This document shows, in pieces, positions 34,638 through 43,988 of a stretch of 64,000 nucleotides of DNA. Every line of letters starts with the position of its first letter. Position 1 is the stretch's first letter. The translations under genes and the position numbers were made by a program. Under the pieces are notes generated by a model. The model saw only the letters and a list, made by a program, of their open reading frames with translations. It was not told the origin of the DNA and searched no databases. Source of the DNA: Bog-756 sp963845485 (GTDB lineage Bacteria > Actinomycetota > Acidimicrobiia > Acidimicrobiales > RAAP-2); NCBI GenBank assembly GCA_963845485.1, contig CAWJSI010000007.1, forward strand, positions 53,291 to 117,290. Reading direction: 5' to 3'.

Positions 34638-35672
34638 CTACAGCACCAGCTCCGCCATCAGCTCCAAAGTCTCGGGGGCGCCGGAGACCAGCAGGGTGGT
34701 GGCGATTGACTCTTTCCACCCTTCGAGGTCGTCGCGGATCTTCTCCTTGGGTCCGATCAGTGCCGTGTCCTCGATGAGCGAGGTTGGGACGGCGGCGATG
34801 GCCTCGTCATGCTGGCCGGCGAGGTACAGCTCCTGGATCTTTGTGGCCTCGGCCTCGTACCCCATGCGGGCGTACACATCGAAGTGGAAGTTCATCGACT
34901 TGGCCCCCATGCCCCCGATGTAGAGGGCGACCGACGGGCGCATGAGGTCGGCGGCTCGCTCGATGTCATCGTCGATGATGGTGGGCGCGAAGGCGATCAC
35001 CTCGAAGTCCTCAGCCGTGTGTCGGGCCCCCGGACGGGCGAACCCCTCGGCCAGCGCAGGCTCGAAGGCCTTCACCGCGTTGGGGGAGAAGAAGATGGGG
35101 AACCAGCCGTCGGCGATCTCCGCGGCCAGGGCCACGTTCTTCGGGCCTTCTGCACCCAGGATGATCGGGATCTCCGGTCGCAGCGGATGCACGATGGGCT
35201 TCAACGCCTTGCCCAATCCGGTGCCGCCCGGGTAGGGGAGCGGGTAGTGGGGGCCGTCGTTGGTGACCACACCCTCGCGTGCCACCACCTGACGGACGAT
35301 GTCGACATACTCACGTGTGCGGGCGAGGGGCTTGGAGAAAGACTGTCCGTACCAGCCCTCGACCACCTGAGGCCCGGAGACACCCAGGCCAAGGACGAAC
35401 CGTCCCTTCGACAGGTGATCCAAGGTGATGGCGGCCATACCCATGGCCGTCGGGGACCGGCCCGACAGCTGGCACAGCGCCGTGCCCAGCCGGAGCTTGC
35501 TGGTCTGGGAGCCCAACCAGGCCAGCGGCGTGAGGGCGTCGGAGCCGTAGGCCTCGGCTGTCCACACCGAGTCGAACCCCAGGTTCTCGGCCGTCGCCAC
35601 CTGCGCGGGGGCATTGGGCGGAGGCCCCGCACCCCAGTACCCGAGCTGCAGTCCGAGCTTCATATCCTTCAT
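34638..35672 (-). CDS. Luciferase-like (LLM) F420-dependent oxidoreductase
   Basis: The protein has 344 residues. MKLGLQLGYWGAGPPPNAPA is a typical LLM N-terminus, followed by FDSVWTAEAYGSDALTPLAW, RLGTALCQLSGRSPTAMGMA and LDHLSKGRFVLGLGVSGPQV, all conserved TIM-barrel strands of the F420 branch. The type, TIGR03559 (Rv0953c-like), is from memory. It probably reduces or oxidises an organic substrate with F420; the substrate is unknown. ATG 35672 is selected because AGGGGAGGAA lies at a proper distance. It is divergent from the NCS1 permease gene. Confidence 0.85.
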   Translation of the reverse strand: MKDMKLGLQLGYWGAGPPPNAPAQVATAENLGFDSVWTAEAYGSDALTPLAWLGSQTSKLRLGTALCQLSGRSPTAMGMAAITLDHLSKGRFVLGLGVSGPQVVEGWYGQSFSKPLARTREYVDIVRQVVAREGVVTNDGPHYPLPYPGGTGLGKALKPIVHPLRPEIPIILGAEGPKNVALAAEIADGWFPIFFSPNAVKAFEPALAEGFARPGARHTAEDFEVIAFAPTIIDDDIERAADLMRPSVALYIGGMGAKSMNFHFDVYARMGYEAEATKIQELYLAGQHDEAIAAVPTSLIEDTALIGPKEKIRDDLEGWKESIATTLLVSGAPETLELMAELVL

Positions 35673-35913
35673 GGGTTCCTCCCCTGGCACGTGATGCCTC
35701 GACCCTAGTATTGGGTGGCAATAGCGATCGCATCCCGGCATCGTCCCTTGCTGACGAACAGCTGGCTACCCGGCAAAATGAACTCGGTTCCGGGTCCGCC
35801 TGCATCGACCCCGTCGGATTCGGTGCAGAATCGTGTCGTAACCCGGGTTCGGATGCCGTGTGGACCGAGCCCACTCCCTAGTTGCCATCCACCCCGAGAG
35901 GACCACGACACCG

Positions 35914-37389
35914 GTGACCACCATCAGCGTGTTCGACGGCGCCAGACCCACCCACCAGGGTGACCTGACCCTCGAGACGGCCGGTATCGTCCCCATCCCC
36001 GAGGACGCCCGCTATGGCGCCAACTGGCGCAACTTCACCGTCTGGTTCGCCCCGAATATGGAGCTGTCCGGCGTCTTCACCGGCACGCTGGCCGCCGCCC
36101 TCGGGCTCGGCCTGGCCGCCGGGATCACTGCCATCGTGGTCGGCGTCCTCCTCGGGGCCGCCCCGGTAGCCGCCCTGGCCCTCTGGGGACCGAAGACCGG
36201 CATGGCTCAGCTGCCGCTGGCCCGGCTCCCCTTCGGCAAGTCGATCTCCGTGGTGGCCCTGGTCCAGTGGGTCTCGTCGGTGGCCTGGGATGCCCTGGTG
36301 GGACTGTTCGGCGGCCAGGCTGCCCAGATCCTCTTTCACGTCCCCTTTGCCGTCGGTGTGCTGGCCGTCCTGGTTCTGGAGGGGTTGGTGGGCTTCCTCG
36401 GCTACGAGTTCATCCACCGGCTCGAGAGCTGGGGGGCGATCATCCTGACCGTCCTGTTCGTGCTGCTCACCTACAAGATCCTGGCCCACCGCCACTTCCC
36501 GGTGCACAACACCGTGCACGGTGGGGTGGCTGTCGCCATGTTCTTCCTCATGGTCACCATCGCCTTCTCAGGCGGGTTCAGCTGGGCCACCTACGCCGCC
36601 GACTACAGCCGGTACATGGCCGCCGACACCCCCCGACAGCCGCTGTTCTGGTTCACGTTCGCGGGCCTGGCCGCGTCGTTCCTGTGGGTCTACACGATCG
36701 GCCTGCTCGGGGCCAAGACCCTGGCCACCCAGACGGCGGCCGGGGTGCAGCAGCTCATGGGCGGCGGCCTGCTCGGTGGCCTGGCTCTGGTGGCCATCAT
36801 GTTCGGAGCGGTGACCTCCAACGCCCTCAACGACTACTCGGGCTCCCTCGCCGTACAGGCCGGCGGGGTCAGGATCAAGCGGCATGTCTCGGCGGTGATC
36901 GGGACGGCAGTGGCCTTCTTCCTGATCCTGTGGCTCAACACCGGTGACGTGGCGGCCAAGTTCCAGAACGTACTGTTGTTCACGGCCTACTGGATAGCGC
37001 CCTTCCTGGCCATCGTGCTCATCGACTGGCGGGACCGACGGGTCGGCCTCAACCGCGAGACGCTCGTCCACATGCTCGAGTGGCGGAACCTGCGGTCGGG
37101 CTGGCCTGCCCTGGTCGCCCTGGTGGTTGGCTTCGGTGCCATGGTGCCCTTCATGGACACCGGACTGATCCACGGCGCCGTCTCCAACCAACTCGACGGC
37201 GCCGACCTTTCGTTCGTGGTCGGGTTCGTGGTCGCCGGCGCTCTGTACTTCCCGATGCGCAAGCTGGCTGCTCATCCGGCCCAACCTCCGGATGGCACGG
37301 TCACCTCGAGCGACGAGCAGTCCCTTATCGGTGGAGCCGCGACCGGCACCGTCGGGATGGCCGGAGCGTCCACTCCGTCGGTCCCCTAA
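35914..37389 (+). CDS. NCS1-family purine/cytosine permease-like transporter
   Basis: The protein is about 491 residues long with 12 probable membrane helices. ANWRNFTVWFAPNMELSGVF is the NCS1 helix 1 region, and GFSWATYAADYSRYMAADTP is the conserved YAxDYSRY motif in the middle of the family. GAVTSNALNDYSGSLAVQAG matches the helix 8 sodium/substrate segment. NCS1 carriers import purines, pyrimidines, hydantoins or thiamin; the substrate here is unknown. GTG 35914 is preferred over the in-frame GTG 35860 because GAGAGGA lies 11 bases upstream of it. No catabolic gene for nucleobases is nearby. Confidence 0.88.
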   Translation: MTTISVFDGARPTHQGDLTLETAGIVPIPEDARYGANWRNFTVWFAPNMELSGVFTGTLAAALGLGLAAGITAIVVGVLLGAAPVAALALWGPKTGMAQLPLARLPFGKSISVVALVQWVSSVAWDALVGLFGGQAAQILFHVPFAVGVLAVLVLEGLVGFLGYEFIHRLESWGAIILTVLFVLLTYKILAHRHFPVHNTVHGGVAVAMFFLMVTIAFSGGFSWATYAADYSRYMAADTPRQPLFWFTFAGLAASFLWVYTIGLLGAKTLATQTAAGVQQLMGGGLLGGLALVAIMFGAVTSNALNDYSGSLAVQAGGVRIKRHVSAVIGTAVAFFLILWLNTGDVAAKFQNVLLFTAYWIAPFLAIVLIDWRDRRVGLNRETLVHMLEWRNLRSGWPALVALVVGFGAMVPFMDTGLIHGAVSNQLDGADLSFVVGFVVAGALYFPMRKLAAHPAQPPDGTVTSSDEQSLIGGAATGTVGMAGASTPSVP

Positions 37390-37469
37390 GTCGGCTGAGT
37401 ACCCCTGGTGTCAGCAGGCCAGCCGTGCGGCTCAGCACCCTCCGCAAGTCGAGGGTGATCGACGACGTC

Positions 37470-37506
37470 TTTCCTTCCATAACTGCCCCGAAATTACGGA
37501 AGGAAA
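37470..37506. terminator. Bidirectional hairpin between convergent genes
   Basis: TTTCCTTCC (37470-37478) pairs with GGAAGGAAA (37498-37506). It lies between the permease stop (37389) and the LLM stop (37566), which face each other, and is relatively AT-rich. Each strand carries a short T or A run next to the stem. Confidence 0.5.
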
Positions 37507-37565
37507 AGGAGCTCTCTGTCAGCACTAGCCTCGCTCGCTCCGGCGACGGACCGTTCGAACTAAAT

Positions 37566-38459
37566 TTAGGTGAGCGGTGCGATGTAGTGCTCGGCGAACT
37601 GCTCGCACACGGCCAGCCGGGCAGCGTGGAGGGACTCGGGAGTGTCGCTTTCTTTGGCCTGGACGGCCATCCACGGGGCACACAGCAGGTCGGTGACCCC
37701 GGCGTCCTCCAAGCGGCGGTACAGGTCGAGATCGGGAAAGGCCTTCACGGCCACGTAGATGGAGAACGGCTCGTGCTCCCGTCCGGCCCGCTTCACGGCG
37801 TCCTTGATCGTGGCCACCTCGGCGAAGGCCGCCTCCGGGGTGGCGGCACCCGTGTTGACCCATCCGTCACAGAGGGTTGAGGCCCGCAGCAGGGCGGCTT
37901 CGGAGTTGCCGCCACCGATGAAGGGGATGGGCTCGGTCGGTGACGGGTTCATCTGGCAGGCGGGGACGTCGTAGTACTCACCGTGGTACTCGACCCAGCC
38001 TCCCTGCCACAGGGCCTTGAGGGCCGGGATCATCTCGTTCAGACGCTTGCCCCGGGTCCTGAAGTCCTGTCCGGTCTGGACATACTCCTCCTCACACCAC
38101 CCGACGCCGACACCGAGTCGGACCCGGTTGTTCGACAGCACCGCAGCGGTCCCGACGGTCTTGGCCACGGTGATCAGGTCGCGTACCGGTGCGATGTAGA
38201 TGCCGGTGGTGAAGGTGAGATTGGTGGTCACCCCCGACAGCGCCGAGATCAAGCACATCGGGTCGGGCCACGCCGTCTCCTTCTCCCAGAACGGTGCCCC
38301 GTCGGGTGCCTTCGAGTACGTGTACTTGGAGGCGAGTTCCTTCGGGTTGAACAGATGGTCGGAGAGGTAGATCCCTGAGTACCCGAGGGTATCGGCAGCC
38401 TTCGACAGGCTGAGGACCTCGTCGAGGGGCAGGAAGGTCACTGCTTGGTGGAAGCGCAT
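37566..38459 (-). CDS. LLM F420-dependent oxidoreductase, TIGR03619-like
   Basis: The protein has 297 residues. MRFHQAVTFLPLDEVLSLSK begins the barrel, LGYSGIYLSDHLFNP is strand 2, NLTFTTGIYIAPVRDLITVA is strand 3 and RVRLGVGVGWCEEEYVQTGQ is the typical GVGxGW segment. GWVNTGAATPEAAFAEVATI lies near the end. It follows the P450 gene by 38 bases on the same strand and is therefore likely to be co-transcribed with it and subject to the same AACNNGTT operator. A steroid or acyl-CoA substrate is possible but only by context. Confidence 0.83.
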   Translation of the reverse strand: MRFHQAVTFLPLDEVLSLSKAADTLGYSGIYLSDHLFNPKELASKYTYSKAPDGAPFWEKETAWPDPMCLISALSGVTTNLTFTTGIYIAPVRDLITVAKTVGTAAVLSNNRVRLGVGVGWCEEEYVQTGQDFRTRGKRLNEMIPALKALWQGGWVEYHGEYYDVPACQMNPSPTEPIPFIGGGNSEAALLRASTLCDGWVNTGAATPEAAFAEVATIKDAVKRAGREHEPFSIYVAVKAFPDLDLYRRLEDAGVTDLLCAPWMAVQAKESDTPESLHAARLAVCEQFAEHYIAPLT

Positions 38460-38497
38460 GGGGACGTCCGCTTTCTTGGTCGAAGTGGTCGGGCCGG

Positions 38498-39727
38498 TCA
38501 GCGACCGACGGGCGCCGACGGGCTGAAGGCCACCGGGATGTGCTTCACGCCGTTGATGAAGTTGGACCGCAGGCGTTGGACCTCGCCGTCCAGGCGGATG
38601 TCGGGCATGCGGTCGAGCAGCCGGTCGAACATCACCTTGATCTCCATGCGGGCCAGGTTGGCCCCCAGGCAGAAGTGCGGGCCGCCACCGCCGAAGGCCA
38701 TGTGGTTGTTGGGGGTCCGGGCGATGTCGAAGCGGTTGGGGTCGACGAAGGCCGTCTCGTCCCGGTTGGCCGAGATGTGCCAGAACACGACCTTGTCGCC
38801 TTCGGCGATCTTCTGGTCACCGATCACCACCTCGGCGGTGGCCTGGCGACGGAAGTGCATGACCGGTGAGACGAAGCGCAGCATCTCCTCGACGGCGGAC
38901 GGGAGGAGGGAGCGGTCGGCCCGGAGCCGTTCCCACTGGTCGGGGTGGTCGAAGAAGGCGACGAGGGCCCCCGAGATGAGATTTCGGGTGGTCTCGTTGC
39001 CGGCCACGGCCAACAGCATGAAGAACAGGTCCAACTCGAGCTGGGAGAGCTGGTCGCCGTCGATCTCGGCCTGGGTGAGCACGCTGAACAGGTCCTCATG
39101 AGGGTCGAGGCGCTTCTTCTCGCACAGCTCGTCGGCGTAGGCGAAGAGCTCCATGGAGGCCTGGGCCCCGGCGTCGGCGTCGAGTTGGTACTCGGGGTCG
39201 TCCGAGCCCACCATCCGGTTGGACCAGTCGAAGACCAGGTGCCGGTCGTCTTGGGGCACGCCCATCAGGTCGGCGATGACCTGGAGGGGGAGCTCGGCCG
39301 AGACCTGCTCCACGAAGTCGGCCGTGCCCTGCTCGCACACCCCGTCCAAGATGGCGTCGGTGGCCGCCACCACCTTGACCTCGAGGTCCCGGATCATCCT
39401 CGGGGTGAACCCCTTGTTGACCAGGCGCCGGTAGCGGGTGTGCATGGGGGGGTCCATGTTCAGCATCATCATGCGCTGCTGGCCGAGGACCTCCTCGTCG
39501 AAGTCGTGGAACAGGGTGGCCGCCCGGTAGGAGGAGAAGTGCTCGTAGTCGCGGTTGACCCCGACGCAGTCGTCGTAGCGGGTGACCGACCAGAAGCCGT
39601 CGGCGAAGCCCTGAGGGTCCGGGTGCCATTGGACCGGCGCCTCGCGGCGCAGCTGGGCGAACCACTCGTGGGGGACCGCTTCGACGAAGTTCCCCGGGTC
39701 GGCAAGGTCGATGTCGGTGACTTCCAT
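38498..39727 (-). CDS. Cytochrome P450, CYP125/CYP142-like steroid C26-hydroxylase
   Basis: The protein has 409 residues. The I-helix motif AGNETTRN is at 242-249, ExxR is E281-R284 and the haem loop FGGGGPHFCLGANLAR has Cys 353. Stretches such as MMMLNMDPPMHTRYRRLVNK, FTPRMIRDLE, FVEQVSAELPLQVIADLMGVP and MLLAVAGNETTRN follow M. tuberculosis CYP125 closely, as far as I can compare from memory. CYP125/CYP142 oxidise the terminal side-chain carbon of cholesterol to the acid. It is divergent from the igr-like operon across a 351-base region with an AACNNGTT site, which supports a steroid role. The true P450 subfamily needs a tree. Confidence 0.85.
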   Translation of the reverse strand: MEVTDIDLADPGNFVEAVPHEWFAQLRREAPVQWHPDPQGFADGFWSVTRYDDCVGVNRDYEHFSSYRAATLFHDFDEEVLGQQRMMMLNMDPPMHTRYRRLVNKGFTPRMIRDLEVKVVAATDAILDGVCEQGTADFVEQVSAELPLQVIADLMGVPQDDRHLVFDWSNRMVGSDDPEYQLDADAGAQASMELFAYADELCEKKRLDPHEDLFSVLTQAEIDGDQLSQLELDLFFMLLAVAGNETTRNLISGALVAFFDHPDQWERLRADRSLLPSAVEEMLRFVSPVMHFRRQATAEVVIGDQKIAEGDKVVFWHISANRDETAFVDPNRFDIARTPNNHMAFGGGGPHFCLGANLARMEIKVMFDRLLDRMPDIRLDGEVQRLRSNFINGVKHIPVAFSPSAPVGR

Positions 39728-40078
39728 GGTGTCTCCCCCTGATCGATCCGGTCACGACGCGGGCCGGTGACGGCCTCGTGGCGGTCCGTTGGCTCACCGC
39801 CGGCGACCGGTGAGGCCAATGACGTTTCTAGAACGTGTATCAGTTATCATAGGCGAGTCGTGCCCGAGGCTCCACCTCCCAGTGGCGGGGAGCACTCGGC
39901 TCGGCGATGATTCGACACCCGGGGGAGAGGGGTGCGACGGGGGCGCAAGCGCCTCTCGGCTCGCCCCTCCTCGTGGGTACGCCGGACCAATGAACAGACA
40001 AGACAAGCCGTAACAGCGCAGTGATGGACCAGGCCACGTGCCGACCAGTGCCTCAACTGAGTGGAGGGATCCCCCGTC
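39728..40078. other. Divergent promoter region, P450 / igr-like operon
   Basis: These 351 bases hold no gene. The KstR-like site is at 39829-39842 and a forward TATCAT -10 box at 39845-39850, two bases downstream of it. A GGAGGG ribosome binding site stands at 40062-40067 ahead of chsE2. The forward leader would be about 220 bases; its role is unknown. Confidence 0.6.
39829..39842. promoter_or_regulatory. KstR-like operator at the P450/igr divergent promoter
   Basis: TAGAACGTGTATCA matches TNNAACNNGTTNNA, the mycobacterial KstR consensus, at 7 of 8 fixed positions (A for the last T of GTT). It sits immediately upstream of a TATCAT box for the forward operon, where bound repressor would block RNA polymerase. 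Confidence 0.6.
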
Positions 40079-41239
40079 ATGTACCTCGAAGAGACTCCTG
40101 AGCAACTCGCCCTGCGGGCCGAACTGCGGGCGTACTTCGCCGATCTCCTGACCGACGAAGCCCGCAAGGCCCTGGACAGCGAGACCGAGGGCGGGGCCAT
40201 GCACCGCACCCTGGTCCGCCAGATGGGCAAGGACGGCTGGCTGGGCATCGGCTGGCCGAAGGAGTTCGGCGGCCAGGGTCGGCCGGTCTCTGACCAGTTC
40301 ATCTTCTTCAACGAGGTGCAGCGGGCCCGGGCGCCGTTCCCCTTCGTCACCCTCAACACCGTGGGGCCCATGCTCATGCGCCACGGCACCGAGGAGCAGA
40401 AGAGCTACTTCCTCTCGGGCATCCTGGCCGGCGAGATCAGCTGTGCCATCGGCTACACCGAGCCGGGCGCCGGCACCGATCTCGCCTCGCTGCGCACTCG
40501 GGCCGTCCGGGACGGCGACGAGTGGGTCATCAACGGCAACAAGGTCTTCACCAGCGGCGCCGATCAGGCCGACTTCATCTGGCTGGCCGCCCGGACCGAT
40601 CCCGACGCCCCCAAGCACAAGGGCATCTCCATCTTCCTCGTGCCCACGAGCGATCCCGGCTTCTCCTGCACGCCCATCGTGACCGTGGGCAACGTGGTCA
40701 CCACGGCCTCCTACTACGACAACGTGAAGGTCCCCACGACCGCCATGGTCGGCCAGCTCAACGAGGGGTGGCGGCTCATCACCGGCCAGCTCAATCACGA
40801 GCGGGTCGGCCTCGGGGCCATGACCGCGCTCCCCACCCGGCTGTGGGCCGAGACGGCCCAGTGGGCCATCGACGAGGGTGTGGCCGATGTGGAGTGGGTC
40901 CAGGCCGACCTCGGCCGCACCTATGCACTGCTGGAGGCCCAGAAGCTGCTCAACTGGCGGATGGTGGCTGCGGTGGCCGACGACACCCTCGGCCCGGCCG
41001 ACTCGTCGGCGGTCAAGGTGTTCGGCACCGAGACCACGCTCGACATCTTCCGCCGCCTCCAGGGCATCGTGGGCTCGGCCGCCTACCTCAGCCCCTACAA
41101 CCCCGGGGCTGCCCTGCGGGGCGACCTCGAGCGGGCCGGTCGCCAGTCCCAGATCAACACCTTCGGCGGCGGGGTGAACGAAGTGCAGCGCGAGATCCTG
41201 GCCATGGCCGGGTTGGGGATGAAGCGGTCGGCCCGGTGA
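40079..41239 (+). CDS. chsE2: Acyl-CoA dehydrogenase, ChsE2 (FadE29)-like
   Basis: The protein has 386 residues. MYLEETPEQLALRAELRAYF, GWLGIGWPKEFGGQGRPVSD, CAIGYTEPGAGTDLASLRTR and a C-terminal INTFGGGVNEVQREILAMAG correspond along the whole length to FadE29 of M. tuberculosis as I recall it. In that organism FadE28 and FadE29 form a heterotetramer that dehydrogenates the three-carbon steroid side chain (the 22-carboxyl-CoA). A FadE28-like gene follows two genes later. The stop overlaps the ChsH2 start by 4 bases. This is the first gene of the forward operon behind the KstR-like site. Confidence 0.88.
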   Translation: MYLEETPEQLALRAELRAYFADLLTDEARKALDSETEGGAMHRTLVRQMGKDGWLGIGWPKEFGGQGRPVSDQFIFFNEVQRARAPFPFVTLNTVGPMLMRHGTEEQKSYFLSGILAGEISCAIGYTEPGAGTDLASLRTRAVRDGDEWVINGNKVFTSGADQADFIWLAARTDPDAPKHKGISIFLVPTSDPGFSCTPIVTVGNVVTTASYYDNVKVPTTAMVGQLNEGWRLITGQLNHERVGLGAMTALPTRLWAETAQWAIDEGVADVEWVQADLGRTYALLEAQKLLNWRMVAAVADDTLGPADSSAVKVFGTETTLDIFRRLQGIVGSAAYLSPYNPGAALRGDLERAGRQSQINTFGGGVNEVQREILAMAGLGMKRSAR

Positions 41240-42243
41240 GTCCGGAGACCGCCACCGAGGCAGCCTCCCTGGAGGAGCACCTCCAACAGTTCACCGGCCT
41301 GTCGACCGGCCCCGCCACCGGCGCCCCGGACCCGGTCAACGTGCCCATGATCCGCCATTGGGTGGAGGCCATGGGGGACGAAAACCCGGTCTACCTCGAC
41401 GACGAGGTCGCCCGGGCCAACGGGTTCGCCGGGATCATCGCCCCGCCCACCATGCTCCAGGCCTGGATCATGGCCGGCCTGAAGGCCACCCTCGCCCGGG
41501 ACGAGGACCGAGCCAAAGCCGAGGCGGCCGACCCCGCCGACCGCTCGCCCAACGACACCCTCATGGCCATGCTCGACGATGCCGGCTTCACCTCGGTCGT
41601 GGCCACCAACTGCGACCAGCATTACGTGCGTCCTCTCGTGCCCGGGGACGAGCTCGAGGTCACCAGTGTCATCGACTCGGTCAGCGGGGAGAAGGCCACC
41701 GGCCTCGGGGTCGGACACTTCGTGACCACCCGCCTCGAGTTCACCGACCAGACCGGTGCGCCGGTGGCCACCATGAAGTTCCGCATCCTCAAGTTCCGTC
41801 CGCGAGAGAAGGTCGCCGAGCCGACACCGCGGCCGTTGCGTCCCCGTCCCGCCCTCACCCAGGACAACCGGTTCTTCTTCGACGGGGCGAAGGAGCACAA
41901 GCTCCTCATCCAGCGGTGCACGAACTGCGGGACGCTTCGCCATCCGCCCCGCCCGTCCTGTGCCAACTGCCGGTCCTTCGAGTGGGAGCCGCTGCAGGCC
42001 TCGGGCCGGGGGACCATCTACAGCTTCACCGTCAACCACTACCCGAAGGTGCCGTCCTTCGACTACCCGCTGGTGGTGGCCCTGGTCGAGTTGGAAGAGG
42101 GCACCCGACTCATCGCCAACGTGGCCGACATCACGCCGGAGACCGTGGCCATCGGTATGCCCGTGGTGGCCGACTTCGAAGCCTTCGACGACGACCTGAC
42201 CCTGCCGGTCTTCCGACCGGACCCCGACCGCACCGCGGGCTAG
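41236..42243 (+). CDS. chsH2: ChsH2-like: MaoC-like domain fused to DUF35 (OB-fold/zinc ribbon)
   Basis: The protein has 335 residues. The N-terminal half (about 1-190) is a MaoC-like hot-dog fold (NVPMIRHWVEAMGDENPVYL, GFAGIIAPPTMLQAWIMAGL). The C-terminal part is DUF35, with a C4 zinc ribbon LLIQRCTNCGTLRHPPRPSC ANC and an OB-fold. This fusion is characteristic of ChsH2 (Rv3542c), which pairs with ChsH1 to hydrate the steroid enoyl-CoA and whose DUF35 domain binds Ltp2 to form the retro-aldolase complex. Both expected partners are encoded in the same operon. The GTG overlaps the chsE2 stop (GTGA). Confidence 0.88.
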   Translation: MSPETATEAASLEEHLQQFTGLSTGPATGAPDPVNVPMIRHWVEAMGDENPVYLDDEVARANGFAGIIAPPTMLQAWIMAGLKATLARDEDRAKAEAADPADRSPNDTLMAMLDDAGFTSVVATNCDQHYVRPLVPGDELEVTSVIDSVSGEKATGLGVGHFVTTRLEFTDQTGAPVATMKFRILKFRPREKVAEPTPRPLRPRPALTQDNRFFFDGAKEHKLLIQRCTNCGTLRHPPRPSCANCRSFEWEPLQASGRGTIYSFTVNHYPKVPSFDYPLVVALVELEEGTRLIANVADITPETVAIGMPVVADFEAFDDDLTLPVFRPDPDRTAG

Positions 42244-42309
42244 CCCGAACCTTTCGAGCCAGCCGAACCCACCGATCGAACACGAACGCAGACCAGACGA
42301 GGAGACCCG

Positions 42310-43470
42310 ATGGACTTCACCTACAACGACGAGCAGCAGGCGGTCGTCGAGGCCGTCGACGGCATCTTCTCCGGTCTGGTCACCCCCGACCGGGTGAAGG
42401 CCACCGAGGCCACCGAGGACCGGGTCGACCGTGAGCTGTGGGCCGCCCTGGCCCAGGCCGACCTCATCGGACTCTCCCTCCCCGAGGCCTATGGCGGCGG
42501 GGGTTACGGGATGGTCGAGCTCGCCATCCTCCTCGAGAGTCAGGGGCGCGTGGTGGCCCCGGTGCCCCTCTGGGCGACGGTCGCCCTCGGGGCCATGCCC
42601 ATCGCCGAGTTCGGATCCGAGGCTCTGAAGAGTTCGGTGCTGCCCGGGGTGGTGGCCGGAAACACCATCCTGACCGCGGCCCTCGCCAGGGTGGCCGACG
42701 ACATCGCCCGTGGGGGCACGGGCCGTCCTGCCGTGGCCGGCAAGGCGGGTCCGGACGGACTGGTGCTCTCGGGGACGGCGTTCGCCGTTCCCTTCGGCCA
42801 TGTGGCCGACCGGGTGCTCGTCCCGGTGGCCGTGGACGACGGGGTGGTGGTGGCCGTCGTCGACCCGGGGGCCGATGGCGTCATCATCGAGCGGGCCGTG
42901 ACCACCAACCGCGAGGTCCATCCCCACCTCCACCTGGACGGCGTGGTGGTGGCTACCGACGACGTGCTGGCCGGCGGCGACCCGACCACCGGGAACGAGG
43001 TGCTGTTCTGGATCCTCAACCGTGCCTGGACCGGGCTCTGCGCCCTCCAGGTCGGCATCACCGAGGCCGCCGTGGCCCAGACCGCCGAGTACCTGAACAC
43101 GAGAGAGCAGTTCGGCGTGCCGCTCGCCACCTTCCAGGGAACCAAACTGCGGGCCGCCGATGCCGCCATCGACACCGAGTGCATCCGGGTGACCATGCTC
43201 CAGGCGGCCTGGCGGCTCGACAACGGACTCGACGCCGACCTCGCCGTGAGCGTGGCCGCCTGGTTCGCCGCCGACGCCGGCTCACGGGCCGTGCACGCCA
43301 CCCAGCACCTGCACGGTGGGATGGGCGCCGACATCGAGTACCCCATCCACCGGTACTTCCTGTGGGGCAAGCAGATCGAACTCCTCCTCGGACCGCCGAG
43401 CGCCCAGGTGGCCCGCCTCGGACGCCAGGTGGTGGGGGAGGTCCGGGCCGGACACCAGGTGACCGTATGA
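42310..43470 (+). CDS. chsE1: Acyl-CoA dehydrogenase, ChsE1 (FadE28)-like
   Basis: The protein has 386 residues. It begins MDFTYNDEQQAVVEAVDGIF and ends with THQLHGG-like sequence ATQHLHGGMGADIEYPIHRY, which corresponds to the FadE28 C-terminus (HHLHGGMGMDVTYPMHRYY, from memory). NTREQFGVPLATFQGTKLRA is the ACAD helix-turn region. The short FAD-contact motifs seen in its partner are weak here, as expected for the alpha chain of an alpha2-beta2 enzyme in which each subunit supplies half of the site. A GAGGAG ribosome binding site is present. It overlaps chsH1 by 4 bases. Confidence 0.85.
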   Translation: MDFTYNDEQQAVVEAVDGIFSGLVTPDRVKATEATEDRVDRELWAALAQADLIGLSLPEAYGGGGYGMVELAILLESQGRVVAPVPLWATVALGAMPIAEFGSEALKSSVLPGVVAGNTILTAALARVADDIARGGTGRPAVAGKAGPDGLVLSGTAFAVPFGHVADRVLVPVAVDDGVVVAVVDPGADGVIIERAVTTNREVHPHLHLDGVVVATDDVLAGGDPTTGNEVLFWILNRAWTGLCALQVGITEAAVAQTAEYLNTREQFGVPLATFQGTKLRAADAAIDTECIRVTMLQAAWRLDNGLDADLAVSVAAWFAADAGSRAVHATQHLHGGMGADIEYPIHRYFLWGKQIELLLGPPSAQVARLGRQVVGEVRAGHQVTV

Positions 43471-43988
43471 GCCCTGGCCCCGGAACGACCGCTGCCCGCC
43501 GCACCGACACCCTGGCCTTCGAGGCGGTCACGGTGGGGGACGAACTCCCCGTCCTGCCCATCCCGTTGACCCGGACCCTGATCGTGTCGACGGCCATCGC
43601 CTCGCGCGACTACCAGGACGTCCACCACGACTCGGTGCTGGCCGTCGAGCGCGGTTCGAAGGACATCTTCATGAACATCCTCTCGACCAACGGCATCGTC
43701 GGTCGGTACGTCACCGACTGGTCGGGTCCCGGCGCCGTCCTCACCGACGTGAACATCCGGCTCGGCGCCCCCAACTATCCGGACGACACCATGACCCTGA
43801 CCGGCTCGGTGACCGAGGTCGACGCCGACCCCGACCCCGATCCCGCCGACCCGGGGGGTGACGCCGTAGACGGCAAGGGGGCGGTGGTCGTGTCGCTGCG
43901 AGGGGCCAACGGGTTGGGCGACCACGTGACGGGCACGGTGCGGTTGCTGCTGCCCAAGGGCGGCGCGGCTACCGGGGCGGGCCGATGA
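43467..43988 (+). CDS. chsH1: ChsH1-like enoyl-CoA hydratase (MaoC family)
   Basis: The protein has 173 residues. The hydratase 2 motif is clear: AIASRDYQDVHHDSVLAVER contains the catalytic Asp and His (RDYQDVHHD), and RGSKDIFMNILSTNGIVGRY follows as in ChsH1. It would form the active subunit with the ChsH2 MaoC half and hydrate the steroid C22 enoyl-CoA. Compared with Mtb ChsH1 it is some 40 residues longer, with an acidic Asp/Pro insert (DADPDPDPADPGGD). The ATG overlaps the chsE1 stop and its own stop overlaps the ltp2 start. Confidence 0.85.
   Translation: MSPGPGTTAARRTDTLAFEAVTVGDELPVLPIPLTRTLIVSTAIASRDYQDVHHDSVLAVERGSKDIFMNILSTNGIVGRYVTDWSGPGAVLTDVNIRLGAPNYPDDTMTLTGSVTEVDADPDPDPADPGGDAVDGKGAVVVSLRGANGLGDHVTGTVRLLLPKGGAATGAGR

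Noticed and set aside
41095..42933. 612-codon minus-strand frame across chsH2 and chsE1
   Set aside because: It is a shadow frame. The sense strand has a well recognised operon, and no start signal supports the antisense reading.
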